Shown: positions 10,001 to 19,613 of the stretch, piece after piece
Position numbering within the stretch: position 1 is the first letter of the stretch
Layout of the letters: every line of letters begins with the position of its first letter
Source of the DNA: Vibrio splendidus 12E03
GTDB taxonomy: Bacteria > Pseudomonadota > Gammaproteobacteria > Enterobacterales > Vibrionaceae
DNA: 49,566 bases
NCBI RefSeq assembly: GCF_000272105.2
Contig: NZ_AJZD02000093.1
Span: 1-49,566, forward strand
Reading direction: 5' to 3'
Notes under the pieces: model-generated
Databases searched by the model: none
Seen by the model: only the letters and a program-made list of their open reading frames with translations
What the model was told of the DNA's origin: nothing
Position numbers and translations under genes: made by a program

Positions 10001-11359
10001 ATGCATATTCATATCTTAGGAATTTGTGGCACCTTCATGGGGGGGGCTGCGGTATTGGCTCGTCAATTAGGTCACAAGGTTACGGGTAGCGACGCGAATG
10101 TTTACCCACCAATGAGCACCTTGTTGGAATCACAAGGGATTGAAATTATTGAAGGGTTCGACCCTAGCCAATTAGAGCCAAGGCCGGATCTCGTGGTTAT
10201 CGGTAACGCAATGAGCCGCGGTAATCCGTGTGTTGAGTATGTGTTGGATAACAACCTTAGATACACCTCTGGTCCTCAGTGGTTGCAAGAGTTCCTGCTG
10301 CATGACCGTTGGGTGTTAGCGGTATCTGGAACGCACGGTAAGACCACGACATCAAGCATGTTGGCTTGGATCTTGGAAGATTGTGGCTATGCACCGGGCT
10401 TCTTAGTTGGCGGTGTGTTGGGTAACTTTGGTATCTCTGCGCGCCTTGGTGAAAGTATGTTCTTCGTGGTAGAAGCCGACGAATACGATAGTGCTTTTTT
10501 CGATAAACGATCTAAGTTCGTTCATTACCACCCAAGAACCTTAGTGATGAATAACCTAGAGTTCGATCATGCGGACATCTTTGACGATCTTGAAGCGATT
10601 AAGCGACAATTCCATCATTTGGTGCGTACTGTGCCAAGCAATGGTCGCATTTTCTCACCTAAGCAGGATATCGCTATTCAAGATGTTTTAGCTCGCGGTT
10701 GCTGGAGCGAAACTGAATCGAGTGGCGAGCAAGGCGATTGGGATGCCAAAAAACTGGTCAAAGATGGCTCTCAATTTGAGGTTTACTTCCAAAATGAATG
10801 TGTTGGAACCGTAGACTGGGATTTGGTTGGTGATCATAACGTAAGTAATGCCTTGATGGCGATTGCGGCGGCAAGACATGTCGGTGTGACACCCGACTTA
10901 GGATGTGAATCACTGGCGACTTTCATTAATACCAAGCGTCGCTTAGAGTTTAAAGGCGAGGTGGCAGGTGTTTCTGTTTATGACGATTTTGCTCATCACC
11001 CAACGGCGATTGAACTTACTCTGGGCGGATTACGTAATAAGGTCGACACTAAGAAAATCATTGCCGTTTTAGAACCTCGTTCTGCCACCATGAAACGTGG
11101 TGTGCACAAAGAAACCCTGGCTGATTCGTTGAAGCAGGCGGATTCTACCTACTTATTCCAACCGGATAACATTGATTGGTCAGTTCAAGATGTTGCCGAT
11201 GCGTGCCATCAACCTGCACACGTGAGTGATGACATGGATGCATTCGTTGCTAAAATTGTCTCAGAGGCACAAGCGGGCGACCAAATCTTGGTAATGAGTA
11301 ATGGTGGCTTTGGTGGCATTCACCAAAAATTGTTGGATGGATTGGCACTCAAAGGCTAA
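10001..11359 (+). CDS. mpl: UDP-N-acetylmuramate:L-alanyl-gamma-D-glutamyl-meso-diaminopimelate ligase
   Basis: Mpl recycles the murein tripeptide by ligating it directly to UDP-MurNAc. The 452-residue length fits the family (E. coli 457). The N-terminal Rossmann-like motif HILGICGTFMGG (4-15) replaces the HFxGIGG motif of MurC. The ATP-binding P-loop GTHGKTTT is at 110-117, and the Mur-ligase central motif VVEADEYDSAFFD and the C-terminal FAHHPTAI are present. A run of eight G's (10039-10046) lies inside codons 13-16, and the frame is intact. ubiX follows 38 bp later on the same strand. Confidence 0.96.
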   Translation: MHIHILGICGTFMGGAAVLARQLGHKVTGSDANVYPPMSTLLESQGIEIIEGFDPSQLEPRPDLVVIGNAMSRGNPCVEYVLDNNLRYTSGPQWLQEFLLHDRWVLAVSGTHGKTTTSSMLAWILEDCGYAPGFLVGGVLGNFGISARLGESMFFVVEADEYDSAFFDKRSKFVHYHPRTLVMNNLEFDHADIFDDLEAIKRQFHHLVRTVPSNGRIFSPKQDIAIQDVLARGCWSETESSGEQGDWDAKKLVKDGSQFEVYFQNECVGTVDWDLVGDHNVSNALMAIAAARHVGVTPDLGCESLATFINTKRRLEFKGEVAGVSVYDDFAHHPTAIELTLGGLRNKVDTKKIIAVLEPRSATMKRGVHKETLADSLKQADSTYLFQPDNIDWSVQDVADACHQPAHVSDDMDAFVAKIVSEAQAGDQILVMSNGGFGGIHQKLLDGLALKG

Positions 11360-11397
11360 CGGCATCCACGACCTTATAATTTGAAGTAATTGAGAAC

Positions 11398-12021
11398 ATG
11401 ACAAAACACGATAAAGCGATAACTCTTGCTTTCACTGGCGCATCCGGTGCGCCTTATGGCCTGCGTTTACTTGAATGCCTTTTGGCAGCCGATTATCAGG
11501 TCTACTTGCTGATTTCATCGGCAGCGCGAGTGGTATTGGCGACCGAGCATGAACTTAAGTTACCTGCTGGGCCAGATGCGGCGAAACAAGCTTTAGTTAA
11601 ACACCTTGGCTGCGACCCTCAAAAGCTGGTGGTGTGTGGCAAAGATGATTGGTTCTCGCCGGTTGCCTCTGGTTCAGCAGCGCCGAAGCAGATGGTCGTT
11701 TGCCCATGTTCCGCGGGAAGCTTGGCTTCGATTGCTCATGGTCTATCGGATAACCTGATTGAGCGAGCAGCCGATGTGGTCATGAAAGAGCGAGGCCAGC
11801 TGTTGTTAGTGGTTCGTGAGACGCCATTTTCGACGCTTCATCTCGAAAACATGCACAAGCTTTCGACCATGGGTGTGACGATCATGCCTGCAGCCCCGGG
11901 TTTTTATCATCAACCTAAGTCAATTGAAGATTTGGTCGACTTTATGGTGGCGCGTATCCTTGATCACTTAGGTATAGAACAAGGTTTAATGCCACGTTGG
12001 GGCTACGATCAACGTAATTGA
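11398..12021 (+). CDS. ubiX: flavin prenyltransferase UbiX
   Basis: UbiX attaches a dimethylallyl group to FMN to make prenylated FMN, the cofactor of the decarboxylase UbiD in ubiquinone synthesis. The 207-residue protein shows the FMN-binding TGASGAPYG (13-21), the [15 protein letters not shown] segment, and the [13 protein letters not shown] motif that contacts dimethylallyl phosphate. The neighbourhood with mpl is conserved in gammaproteobacteria. No terminator is evident in the 47 bp before the thi riboswitch, so some read-through into thiB is possible. Confidence 0.94.
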   Translation: MTKHDKAITLAFTGASGAPYGLRLLECLLAADYQVYLLISSAARVVLATEHELKLPAGPDAAKQALVKHLGCDPQKLVVCGKDDWFSPVASGSAAPKQMVVCPCSAGSLASIAHGLSDNLIERAADVVMKERGQLLLVVRETPFSTLHLENMHKLSTMGVTIMPAAPGFYHQPKSIEDLVDFMVARILDHLGIEQGLMPRWGYDQRN

Positions 12022-12068
12022 TCCAAACTTGATAGCTTATTGTTAAAAATCAAATTACAATCCTGAAC

Positions 12069-12173
12069 ACTCATCGGGGAGCAAACCATTCAAATAATGA
12101 ATGCGAGCTGAGATCAAGCAGATGCTTGGGACCCGTAAACCTGAACCAGATAATGCTGGCGTAGGAATTGAGT
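12069..12173 (+). promoter_or_regulatory. TPP riboswitch (THI element)
   Basis: This is a clear thiamine-pyrophosphate aptamer. The conserved GCTGAGAT (12107-12114) and GACCCGTAAACCTGAACC (12130-12147, across the J3/2 and P4 regions) are present, ending in GATAATGCTGGCGTAGGAA. P1 pairs ACTCA (12069-12073) with TGAGT (12169-12173). It sits directly upstream of thiBPQ. Excess TPP would reduce expression of the thiamine importer. Confidence 0.96.
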
Positions 12174-12189
12174 TAGGAACAACCTCAAC

Positions 12190-12233
12190 CGTTCTCCTCC
12201 CTCAAACCTGTGCCGCTCAGACCATGGAGAGCG
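12190..12233 (+). promoter_or_regulatory. expression platform: hairpin hiding the thiB ribosome-binding site
   Basis: Bases 12190-12197 (CGTTCTCC) can pair with 12226-12233 (GGAGAGCG): 8 pairs, one of them G-U. This buries the thiB Shine-Dalgarno GGAGAG. The P1 3' strand (TTGAG, 12168-12172) is also complementary to CTCAA at 12184-12188, so ligand binding and the alternative pairing can compete. No T-run follows the hairpin, so control is probably translational. Confidence 0.6.
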
Positions 12234-12237
12234 TCCA

Positions 12238-13230
12238 GTGAAATTCATATTAACTACCCTTGCTGTTACTACAGCTATTTCTTTTTCTGCCTTTGCTGCA
12301 GAGAACACTTTGACTGTATACACCTATGACTCTTTTGCTGCGGATTGGGGCCCTCGTCCTGCCGTTGAAAAAGCATTCGAAGAGAAGTGTGGTTGTGATG
12401 TGAATTTTGTCGCTCTAGAAGATGGCGTCTCTATCCTGAACCGTTTACGTCTTGAAGGCGAAAACAGCAAAGCCGATATCTTGCTAGGTCTCGACAACAA
12501 CCTGATGGCTGAAGCGAAAGCGACGGGCTTATTGGCTGAGCATAATGTTGATACTTCATCAGTAACGCTTCCTAATGGTTGGAACGACAGCACTTTTGTT
12601 CCCTATGACTTTGGTTACTTTGCTTTTGTTTACAACAAAGAGAAGTTAGCAAACCCACCGAAGAGCCTTAAAGAGTTGGTTGAGCAGCGTGATGATCTTA
12701 AGGTTATCTACCAAGACCCACGTACATCAACACCTGGCCAAGGCATGATGCTTTGGATGAAGTCGGTATACGGTGATGAAGCAACTACAGCATGGAAGAA
12801 GCTTGCCCAGAAAACAGTGACTGTAACCAAAGGTTGGTCTGAAGCTTACTCTATGTTCCTAGAAGGCGAGTCAGATTTAGTCTTGTCTTACACAACGTCT
12901 CCGGCTTACCACATTATTGCTGAGAGCGATTCTAAGTATGCAGCAGCAAGCTTCGAAGAAGGGCATTACACTCAAGTGGAAGTGGCCGCTAAAGTTAAAG
13001 GCAGTAAGAACGAGAAACTTGCTGATGAGTTTATGGCGTTTATCCTAAGTGATGAATTCCAATCGGCGATGCCAACAGGTAACTGGATGTACCCAGTGAC
13101 GGATGTTGAGTTACCAAAAGGGTTTGAGCAACTTACGGTTCCTCAGAAAGCGCTGAGCTTTAGCTCAGAAGAGATCGCCGAGAAGCGTAAGCCTTGGATT
13201 CGTGAATGGCAGAGTGCACTTACTTTCTAA
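12238..13230 (+). CDS. thiB: thiamine ABC transporter, periplasmic binding protein ThiB
   Basis: ThiB captures thiamine, TMP and TPP in the periplasm for import by ThiPQ. The 330-residue protein (E. coli 327) begins at a GTG with GGAGAG 7 bases upstream. It has a signal peptide (about 1-20), then the mature start NTLTVYTYDSFAADWGPRP and a Cys pair (KCGCD) as in the E. coli protein. Family segments such as YDFGYFAFVYNKE and QDPRTSTPGQGM are intact. It is the first gene of thiBPQ and lies under the TPP riboswitch. The gap to thiP is 83 bp with no strong terminator. Confidence 0.95.
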   Translation: MKFILTTLAVTTAISFSAFAAENTLTVYTYDSFAADWGPRPAVEKAFEEKCGCDVNFVALEDGVSILNRLRLEGENSKADILLGLDNNLMAEAKATGLLAEHNVDTSSVTLPNGWNDSTFVPYDFGYFAFVYNKEKLANPPKSLKELVEQRDDLKVIYQDPRTSTPGQGMMLWMKSVYGDEATTAWKKLAQKTVTVTKGWSEAYSMFLEGESDLVLSYTTSPAYHIIAESDSKYAAASFEEGHYTQVEVAAKVKGSKNEKLADEFMAFILSDEFQSAMPTGNWMYPVTDVELPKGFEQLTVPQKALSFSSEEIAEKRKPWIREWQSALTF

Positions 13231-13313
13231 CTTACTTTAAAGAAATAGGCTTTCTGTATTTAAAAGTTCGTTCGATATACTTTGAGTGAACTGTTTACGG
13301 TAAAAATCAATTT

Positions 13314-14927
13314 ATGATAAAGAAAACACCTAAGGTAGGTATCTGGGTTGCGATACTCATTACCGCCTTCGTGGTTTCAGCAGTTGGGGCATTGCTTAGC
13401 AATGCCCCTTCTCTTGATATCAGCCAAGTATGGTCCGATCCCTACTATTGGCATGTAACGAAATTCAGTTTTTATCAGGCGACACTCTCAACGGTGCTGA
13501 GTGTTGGCTTTGCTATACCTATTGCTCATGCGCTGTGTCGTAGACAATTTTTTGGACGCGCTTTATTGTTAAGGCTGTTCGCGTCGACCTTAGTCCTGCC
13601 GGTGTTAGTCGGTGTATTTGGCTTACTTGCGATCTATGGCAATAGTGGTTGGTTAGCTAAATTTTTGGCGAACTTCGATATTGAACTGCCATTCTCCATA
13701 TACGGATTGAATGGTATTTTGCTGGCACACGTTTTCTTTAACTTGCCTTATGCCAGTCGCTTACTTTTACAAGCCTTAGATACCGTGCCTGCCGAGCAAC
13801 ATAAGCTGTGTGCTCATTTGGGTATGAGTCATTGGAACAAATTCAGGTGGGTCGAATGGCCGCGATTGAGACAACAACTGCCTCATGTATGTGGCTTAGT
13901 CTTCATGTTGTGCTTTACTAGCTTTGCTACCGTGATGGCGCTAGGTGGAGGTCCGAAATCGACCACTATCGAACTCGCTATTTATCAAGCGATTAAATTC
14001 GACTTTGACCTGCAGGCTGGTGCCTTGCTCGCGATATGGCAAATGCTGCTGTGTGGAGTGCTCGCGGTCAGCATTCAACGCCTATCGAAACCTATTTCTG
14101 TGACGGCTAGCCAGTTGGCGGAAGAGAAATATTTGGTTAAGGACAGCTGGTGGTCAAAAGCTTGGGACAGCTTCTGGATCATCATAGTCTCAATGCTGGT
14201 ATTGCCGCCATTAGCTATGGTTATCGTCAGTGGTATTAACTCGCAAGCACTGACAGTACTCAGCAGTGAGCCGTTTTGGGCGGCATTAATGACCTCGGTT
14301 AAAGTCGCGTCATTAGCAAGTGTTATCGCGGTTGGTATTGGTATCGCGATACTACTGACCAGCAGAGCATGGCGCTTACAGAATAAGAACTTTCGAGCCG
14401 ATAAAATCGAGCTGATTGGCACTATTATCTTAGTCACTCCGGGGCTAGTGATCAGTACGGGTATCTTCCTACTATTACGCTCATTTACCGATGTGTTCAG
14501 CTTGGCTTTCTTTATCGTGATTGCCGTCAACAGTTTAATGGCACTGCCTTACGTAATTAAAACCTTAGCTCAACCTATGCTGCATTTGTCTCAGCAGTAC
14601 CAGTATGTGTGTGCAAGCTTAGGAATGACAGGATTCACTCGCTTTAGGTTGGTGGAGTGGCGCGCATTACGTAAGCCGATGGCGCAAGCCTTCTCGATCA
14701 GCTTTATGCTGGCGATGGGCGACTTAAGTGCGATTGCCTTATTTGGTAGCCAAGACTTTAGAACACTGCCTTTGTACCTATTCCAACTGCTAGGCAGCTA
14801 TCAGATGGAAGCCGCAGCCGTTGTTTCGGTTAGTCTGCTGCTATTGAGTGTGGGCAGTTTTAGCTTCATTGAATTTTTATTTACTCGAACCTCAAATCTC
14901 AATGCTAAAAAGTTAAGGAACCGATGA
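13314..14927 (+). CDS. thiP: thiamine/TPP ABC transporter permease ThiP
   Basis: This 537-residue inner-membrane permease (E. coli 536) is made of two homologous halves, each with about six membrane segments. An EAA-type loop that docks the ATPase is visible in each half: the first around HLGMSHWNKFRWVEWPRLR, the second around SLGMTGFTRFRLVEWRALR. The start ATG has a weak ribosome-binding site, so translation may be coupled to thiB. The stop codon overlaps the thiQ start by 4 bases. A perfect 10-bp hairpin lies in codons 25-32 (see finding). Confidence 0.94.
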   Translation: MIKKTPKVGIWVAILITAFVVSAVGALLSNAPSLDISQVWSDPYYWHVTKFSFYQATLSTVLSVGFAIPIAHALCRRQFFGRALLLRLFASTLVLPVLVGVFGLLAIYGNSGWLAKFLANFDIELPFSIYGLNGILLAHVFFNLPYASRLLLQALDTVPAEQHKLCAHLGMSHWNKFRWVEWPRLRQQLPHVCGLVFMLCFTSFATVMALGGGPKSTTIELAIYQAIKFDFDLQAGALLAIWQMLLCGVLAVSIQRLSKPISVTASQLAEEKYLVKDSWWSKAWDSFWIIIVSMLVLPPLAMVIVSGINSQALTVLSSEPFWAALMTSVKVASLASVIAVGIGIAILLTSRAWRLQNKNFRADKIELIGTIILVTPGLVISTGIFLLLRSFTDVFSLAFFIVIAVNSLMALPYVIKTLAQPMLHLSQQYQYVCASLGMTGFTRFRLVEWRALRKPMAQAFSISFMLAMGDLSAIALFGSQDFRTLPLYLFQLLGSYQMEAAAVVSVSLLLLSVGSFSFIEFLFTRTSNLNAKKLRNR

Positions 14928-15631
14928 TGTTAGTGATGAAAGATGTGGATTACCACTATCACCAAGAGTTGTTTAGTTTTGATTTCCAAGCAGAGCAGGG
15001 CGATATTGTTGCTCTGATGGGACCAAGTGGTGCGGGCAAATCAACACTGTTGGCGCTAGTTGCTGGATTTATCGAGCCTACATCGGGTGAGATCTCAGTG
15101 GCTGGGCAGTCGCTGATTGGTAAAGAGGCACATCAACGCCCGTTGGCGATGTTGTTTCAAGAGCACAACCTATTTGCCCATCTCACGGTGCGTGAAAATA
15201 TTGGATTAGGCTTACATCCGGGGTTAAAGCTTACCGCAACCCAAAAGCAATCTGTGGAACAAGCTGCAGCGCAAGTTGGCGTCGCTGAGTATTTGGATAG
15301 ATTGCCTGAGCACTTATCCGGCGGTCAACGCCAGCGTGTCGCACTAGCGCGTTGTTTTGTCCAACCTCATGATATTTGGCTGCTTGATGAGCCTTTCTCT
15401 GCGCTTGATCCTTTGCTGCGTGAAGAGATGCTTAGCTTAGTGAAGCGATTAGCGGCAGAGCGAAATATTACGGTCTTGATGGTGACTCACCATTTAGGTG
15501 ACGCACGCAGTATCGCGAATAAGTTTGTGTTTGTGGCGCTAGGCAAGGTGTTGGTGGAAGACTCGATAGAGGCACTGACGGCGGATCATCCACAGACAGA
15601 ATTAAGCTCATTTGTTAAAGCGGGTGAGTGA
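14924..15631 (+). CDS. thiQ: thiamine ABC transporter ATPase ThiQ
   Basis: This 235-residue ABC ATPase has Walker A GPSGAGKST (33-41), signature LSGGQRQR (131-138) and Walker B IWLLDEP (151-157), followed by the switch histidine segment VTHH. It powers ThiBP. It starts at the ATGA overlap with thiP. A second possible start four codons in (MKDVDYHYHQ) cannot be excluded, but the ATGA coupling favours the first. The operon ends at the terminator at 15682-15709. Confidence 0.94.
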   Translation: MMLVMKDVDYHYHQELFSFDFQAEQGDIVALMGPSGAGKSTLLALVAGFIEPTSGEISVAGQSLIGKEAHQRPLAMLFQEHNLFAHLTVRENIGLGLHPGLKLTATQKQSVEQAAAQVGVAEYLDRLPEHLSGGQRQRVALARCFVQPHDIWLLDEPFSALDPLLREEMLSLVKRLAAERNITVLMVTHHLGDARSIANKFVFVALGKVLVEDSIEALTADHPQTELSSFVKAGE

Positions 15632-15681
15632 CGACTCATCACTCCTGTTTAATCTCCCTGATATTGAGTACGTAGAAAACA

Positions 15682-15709
15682 AAAAGACCTAGCATGTGCT
15701 AGGTCTTTT
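15682..15709. terminator. bidirectional terminator between thiQ and darP
   Basis: A long stem (AAAAGACCTAGC paired with GCTAGGTCTTTT) has T's on both strands and separates the convergent genes thiQ and darP. Confidence 0.88.
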
Positions 15710-15739
15710 ATTCACTCTATGAGTAAAGCGAGATAACGA

Positions 15740-16264
15740 TTAGTCTTCTAGCTTTAGCTCTTTTAAGATTTGGAAGATCTCACGAGAAGACTTTGCAGGC
15801 TTGTTCGCTGATTTCTCTTTGTTAGCTTGGCGAGCTAGCTGACGAAGACGCTGACGGTCTGCTTCAGGGTACATTTCCATTACTTCTGAAATAGCCGCAT
15901 CACCTTCAGCAACAACACGATCACGCAGTTGCTCAAGCTTATGTAGCTCAGCTGTTGCTTGTGAGTGTTTGTTACGTACTTTATCCAAAGCCGCTTGAAT
16001 TGGCTCAGGATCGACATTACGCATTACTTTACCAATGTATTGAAGTTGACGACGCTTCGCTTCATTTTTAAAGCGTTGTGCATCTTTAATCGCTTGTGCC
16101 AAATCTTCAGACAGCGGAAATTTGTCTAATACAGAAGGCTTTAGACCAACAAGCTCTTCTCCCAGCTTTTGCAGGGCATCCATGTCCGTTTTCATTTCTG
16201 TCTTACTTACCCAGATGATTTCTTCTTCTGGTTCCCATGGGGCTTTTTGGTTTTTGCGAGCCAT
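15740..16264 (-). CDS. darP: ribosome biogenesis factor DarP (YjgA)
   Basis: DarP is a dual-action 50S-subunit maturation factor that promotes late folding of the peptidyl-transferase centre. This copy has 174 residues (E. coli 183), is strongly charged, and is predicted to be all-helical. Recognised segments are [26 protein letters not shown] near the N-terminus and [18 protein letters not shown] in the middle. It is divergent from pmbA across 118 bp, an arrangement conserved in E. coli (yjgA-pmbA). Confidence 0.93.
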   Translation of the reverse strand: MARKNQKAPWEPEEEIIWVSKTEMKTDMDALQKLGEELVGLKPSVLDKFPLSEDLAQAIKDAQRFKNEAKRRQLQYIGKVMRNVDPEPIQAALDKVRNKHSQATAELHKLEQLRDRVVAEGDAAISEVMEMYPEADRQRLRQLARQANKEKSANKPAKSSREIFQILKELKLED

Positions 16265-16382
16265 CTTTTCTGCCTATGTCACTATCTCAAACGAATATAT
16301 TGCCTATTTTAGCAAGAATCTTGGGGAGAAAGCGAAATTCTTGTTATCCTACGTAATATTGACCTAAAAAATTAGAATAGAT

Positions 16383-17726
16383 ATGGATGTAAAACAGCAA
16401 GTCGCCCAGCAAAGAGTTGAGCTAGAAGCCGCAGTAGCTAAAGCGTTGGATATGGCATCAGTGAGTGCAGACGCAGCTGAGGTCGCTATTACTAAGTCAA
16501 CGGGTTTAAGTGTTTCAACACGTATGTGTGAAGTGGAAAACGTTGAATTTAATAGTGATGGTGCGCTAGGTATTACTGTTTATCGCGGCCAGAAAAAAGG
16601 CAGCGCATCTACATCTGATCTGAGTGAAAAGGCGATTGCTCAAACCGTCGCGGCTGCACTTGATATCGCTCAGTACACGTCTGAAGACCCATTTGCAGGT
16701 CCTGCAGCAAAAGAATACATGGTAAAAGAAATTCCAGACTTGGATCTTTTCCACCCTGATGAACCAAATCCTGATTATGCTGCTGAGATTGCGATTGCTG
16801 CTGAGAAGCAGGCGTTAGCTTATAGCGACAAGATCAAACAGAGTGATGGCGCAAGCTACGACAGCCACTATGGCGTTAAGGTTTATGGTAATAGCCATGG
16901 CCTACTAGCAAGCTACGCTTCAAGCCGTCATAGCACCAGCTGCTGTGTGATTGGACAAGGCGCCAACGGTGAGATGGAGCGAGACTACAGCTATACCGTT
17001 GCACGTCACCGTGATGAGCTATGGACGCCTGAGCGCGTAGGTCAAGAAGCAGCAGAAAAGACCATTAGCCGTTTGGATGCGAAAAAGCTACCAACAGGCC
17101 AATACCCAATTATGTTCGCTAACGATGTTGCTACTGGCTTGATTGGTCACCTTGTGATGGCGATCAGTGGCGGTAACCTTTACCGCAAGTCGTCATTCCT
17201 ATTGGATCATCTCGGTCAGAAAATCCTACCTGACTGGTTTAACATTTCTGAGCGACCACATATCTTGCGTGGTTTGGCTTCAAGCCCATTCGATAGTGAA
17301 GGTGTGTTCACTCAAGATCGCGAAATCATCACTGATGGTGTTCTGGCGACTTATCTACTGACGAGTTACGCAGCACGTAAAATGGACATGACACCAACCG
17401 GTCATGCGGGCGGTATTCATAACTGGTTCGTTAAATCGACCGGCCAAAACTTTGAGCAGATGCTAAAAGAGTTGGGTACGGGTTTCCTAGTGACTGAAGT
17501 GATGGGCCAAGGCGTTAATACTGTAACGGGTGATTACTCTCGTGGCGCTGCGGGTTTCTGGGTTGAAAACGGAGAGATCCAATACCCAGTATCAGAAGTA
17601 ACAATCGCCGGTAACCTAAAAGACATGTTTACTCAGATTGTTGCTGTGGGTAACGACGTAGAAACACGTTCGCAAATTCAAACGGGTTCTATCCTGCTTG
17701 AGTCGATGAAAGTCGCGGGTGAGTAA
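16383..17726 (+). CDS. pmbA: metalloprotease subunit PmbA/TldE
   Basis: PmbA (TldE) forms the heterodimeric TldD/TldE protease. TldE lacks the zinc site and supports TldD, and the complex matures microcin B17 and degrades unfolded helical peptides in enterobacteria. The 447-residue length (E. coli 450) and the C-terminal segments [21 protein letters not shown] and [15 protein letters not shown] are diagnostic. No HEXXXH motif is present, as expected for TldE. The gene ends at a strong bidirectional terminator. Its partner tldD is not in the window. Confidence 0.94.
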   Translation: MDVKQQVAQQRVELEAAVAKALDMASVSADAAEVAITKSTGLSVSTRMCEVENVEFNSDGALGITVYRGQKKGSASTSDLSEKAIAQTVAAALDIAQYTSEDPFAGPAAKEYMVKEIPDLDLFHPDEPNPDYAAEIAIAAEKQALAYSDKIKQSDGASYDSHYGVKVYGNSHGLLASYASSRHSTSCCVIGQGANGEMERDYSYTVARHRDELWTPERVGQEAAEKTISRLDAKKLPTGQYPIMFANDVATGLIGHLVMAISGGNLYRKSSFLLDHLGQKILPDWFNISERPHILRGLASSPFDSEGVFTQDREIITDGVLATYLLTSYAARKMDMTPTGHAGGIHNWFVKSTGQNFEQMLKELGTGFLVTEVMGQGVNTVTGDYSRGAAGFWVENGEIQYPVSEVTIAGNLKDMFTQIVAVGNDVETRSQIQTGSILLESMKVAGE

Positions 17727-17780
17727 TTTGCTTCAGTTTAAACTCCAAGTTTAAACATGAGATTTAAATCTGATGCATTA

Positions 17781-17807
17781 AAAAAGGGAGCCAATGGCTC
17801 CCTTTTT
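17781..17807. terminator. bidirectional terminator between pmbA and mgtE
   Basis: A 12-bp stem (AAAAAGGGAGCC with GGCTCCCTTTTT, loop AAT) has T-runs on both strands. Confidence 0.92.
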
Positions 17808-17831
17808 GTATTTACCGAGTCGCTAATCAAG

Positions 17832-19187
17832 CTAGATAAGTATGGTTGCTAAGCCTAAGAACACCGATAGGCCAATAACATCGGTTACTGTGGTCAGTGC
17901 CATACCGCCAGCAAGGGCTGGATCGATATTCATCTTTTTCAGCATTACCGGGATGGTTACACCGGCGATACCTGCGACAATCAAGTTAGTCATCATCGCC
18001 GCTGAGATGATGCCTCCCAGTATCCAGTTACCTTTCCAAGCCACCACGATACCACCAATGATAACGGCCCATAGAACGCCGTTTAGGAAGCCGATGGCTG
18101 CCTCTTTGAGTAGCAGTTCGCGTTTGTTACTGTCACCGATATGACCAAGTGCTAAACCACGAATCACCAGTGCAACGGTTTGGTTACCAGCAACCCCGCC
18201 CATCGAAGGCACGATAGTCATCAGAACCGCAATCGCTGCCATTTGATCGAGCGTTGCTTCAAACATATTCGATACTGATGCGGCAGCCAGCGCAGCGAGT
18301 ACGTTAGCACCAAGCCACACACTACGACGACGAGCGGATTTTACGACTGGTGCGAAGGTATCTTCGTCATCGTCCATACCCGCCATACTCATCATTGAGT
18401 GCTCGGCATCTTCACGGATAACATCAACCACGTCATCGATAGTGATACGACCAACAAGGTGTTGATTACTATCGACTACTGGCGCTGAAACCCAATTACG
18501 ACGTTCGAACAGGCTCGCAATGTCGGAAGCGCTGGTTTCAACCGCGATCGCTTCGTCGGCATCATCCATCACTTCTGAAACAGGGACATCAGGTTGAGTC
18601 GTTACTAGCGTGGTAAGTGATAGGTTACCGATAAGACGTTCTTCTTCATCAATAACATACAGAGCATCAGTTGCATCTGGCAGTTCGCCACGCATACGCA
18701 TGTAGCGCAATACAACGTCAACATCGACATCACCACGAATCGTGATTACGTCGGTGTTCATGATCGCACCCGCTGAATCTTCAGGGTACGACAGGGCAGT
18801 TTCAACTAATGCACGATCGACGGAGTCCATTTGAGAAAGGACTTCGCGAGAAACATCGTCGGGTAGGCTTCGAAGTACGTACGCGACGTCATCGGTTTCC
18901 ATACCTTCGGTTGCTTCTGCCAAGGTCTCAGGTGCCATTTTCGACACAAGAGCATCTTTGACGTCTTCGTTTAGTTCATCAAGAATTTCACCGTAGTCTT
19001 CAGGATCGGTGAGTTGCCAGAGTACGTCACGACTTTTGCGAGGGGAGGCTTCTAAAAGGTGTGCAATATCTTCAGGCTCCATGTCCTGAAGTTGTCGGCG
19101 TACGTGAACAAATCGGCCGTTTTCTAGGGCTTCGCTGACTTCTTGGAGGGTTTGGTGAGCTTGGTCGAATTCTAATTGCTCTGCCAT
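17832..19187 (-). CDS. mgtE: magnesium transporter MgtE
   Basis: MgtE is a dimeric Mg2+ channel gated by its own cytoplasmic Mg2+ sensor. The 451-residue protein shows the N-terminal superhelical domain (about 1-130, with LLEASPRKSRDVLWQL and LRSLPDDVSREVL repeats), two CBS domains (about 135-255), a connecting helix and five membrane segments from about 285. The pore-forming GGMALTTVTDVIGLSVFLGLA segment is at the C-terminus. An AGGAGG-like Shine-Dalgarno (TAGGAGGAAA on the coding strand) precedes the ATG. The 148 bp separating it from npr show no strong terminator, so it may be partly cotranscribed. I see no Mg riboswitch upstream. Confidence 0.95.
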   Translation of the reverse strand: MAEQLEFDQAHQTLQEVSEALENGRFVHVRRQLQDMEPEDIAHLLEASPRKSRDVLWQLTDPEDYGEILDELNEDVKDALVSKMAPETLAEATEGMETDDVAYVLRSLPDDVSREVLSQMDSVDRALVETALSYPEDSAGAIMNTDVITIRGDVDVDVVLRYMRMRGELPDATDALYVIDEEERLIGNLSLTTLVTTQPDVPVSEVMDDADEAIAVETSASDIASLFERRNWVSAPVVDSNQHLVGRITIDDVVDVIREDAEHSMMSMAGMDDDEDTFAPVVKSARRRSVWLGANVLAALAAASVSNMFEATLDQMAAIAVLMTIVPSMGGVAGNQTVALVIRGLALGHIGDSNKRELLLKEAAIGFLNGVLWAVIIGGIVVAWKGNWILGGIISAAMMTNLIVAGIAGVTIPVMLKKMNIDPALAGGMALTTVTDVIGLSVFLGLATILI

Positions 19188-19335
19188 ATTTTCCTCCTAT
19201 CTCATTATTCTAACAATGGTTGGAATAGTAACTTAATTCTGGGGCTTATTTAAATCATAAACTTAGATAGAAATAAGATTTAATATTGGTTGGTTCGTTG
19301 TTTGAGTCTTAGGCGTTGTGAGTGAAGCGTTTTCG

Positions 19336-19611
19336 CTACTCCCCCTCATCAAACTTGTCTTCAATGAGATGACAGACGGCATCCAGTGCTTGCTGTGAAT
19401 CGGTACCTGCAGCTTGAATCGTAATATGTTGCCCTTGCGCTGATTCCAGCATAAGTAGCCCCATAACGCTGTCTGCTGTTGCTGTTTTATCTTCTTCGCT
19501 ATGGATAGTGATGGTTGCATCAAAGCTTTGTGCAAGCTCAACCAACTTTACGGCTGCTCTAGCGTGAAGACCCAAGCGATTTTGGATCAGTACAGTTCGA
19601 GTTAATTCCAT
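19336..19611 (-). CDS. ptsO: nitrogen PTS phosphocarrier NPr
   Basis: NPr is the HPr-like carrier that passes phosphate from EI-Ntr (PtsP) to EIIA-Ntr (PtsN). At 91 residues it matches E. coli NPr (90). The active His16 lies in [10 protein letters not shown] (11-20). The regulatory-site region around residue 47 reads [12 protein letters not shown]. It lies 2 bp after rapZ in the ptsN-rapZ-npr chain, so it is cotranscribed and probably translationally coupled. Confidence 0.95.
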   Translation of the reverse strand: MELTRTVLIQNRLGLHARAAVKLVELAQSFDATITIHSEEDKTATADSVMGLLMLESAQGQHITIQAAGTDSQQALDAVCHLIEDKFDEGE

Positions 19612-19613
19612 GG

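Noticed and set aside
10001..11359. Possible frameshifted mpl because of the G8 run
   Set aside because: The frame is continuous for 452 codons with all Mur-ligase motifs, so it is intact in this sequence.
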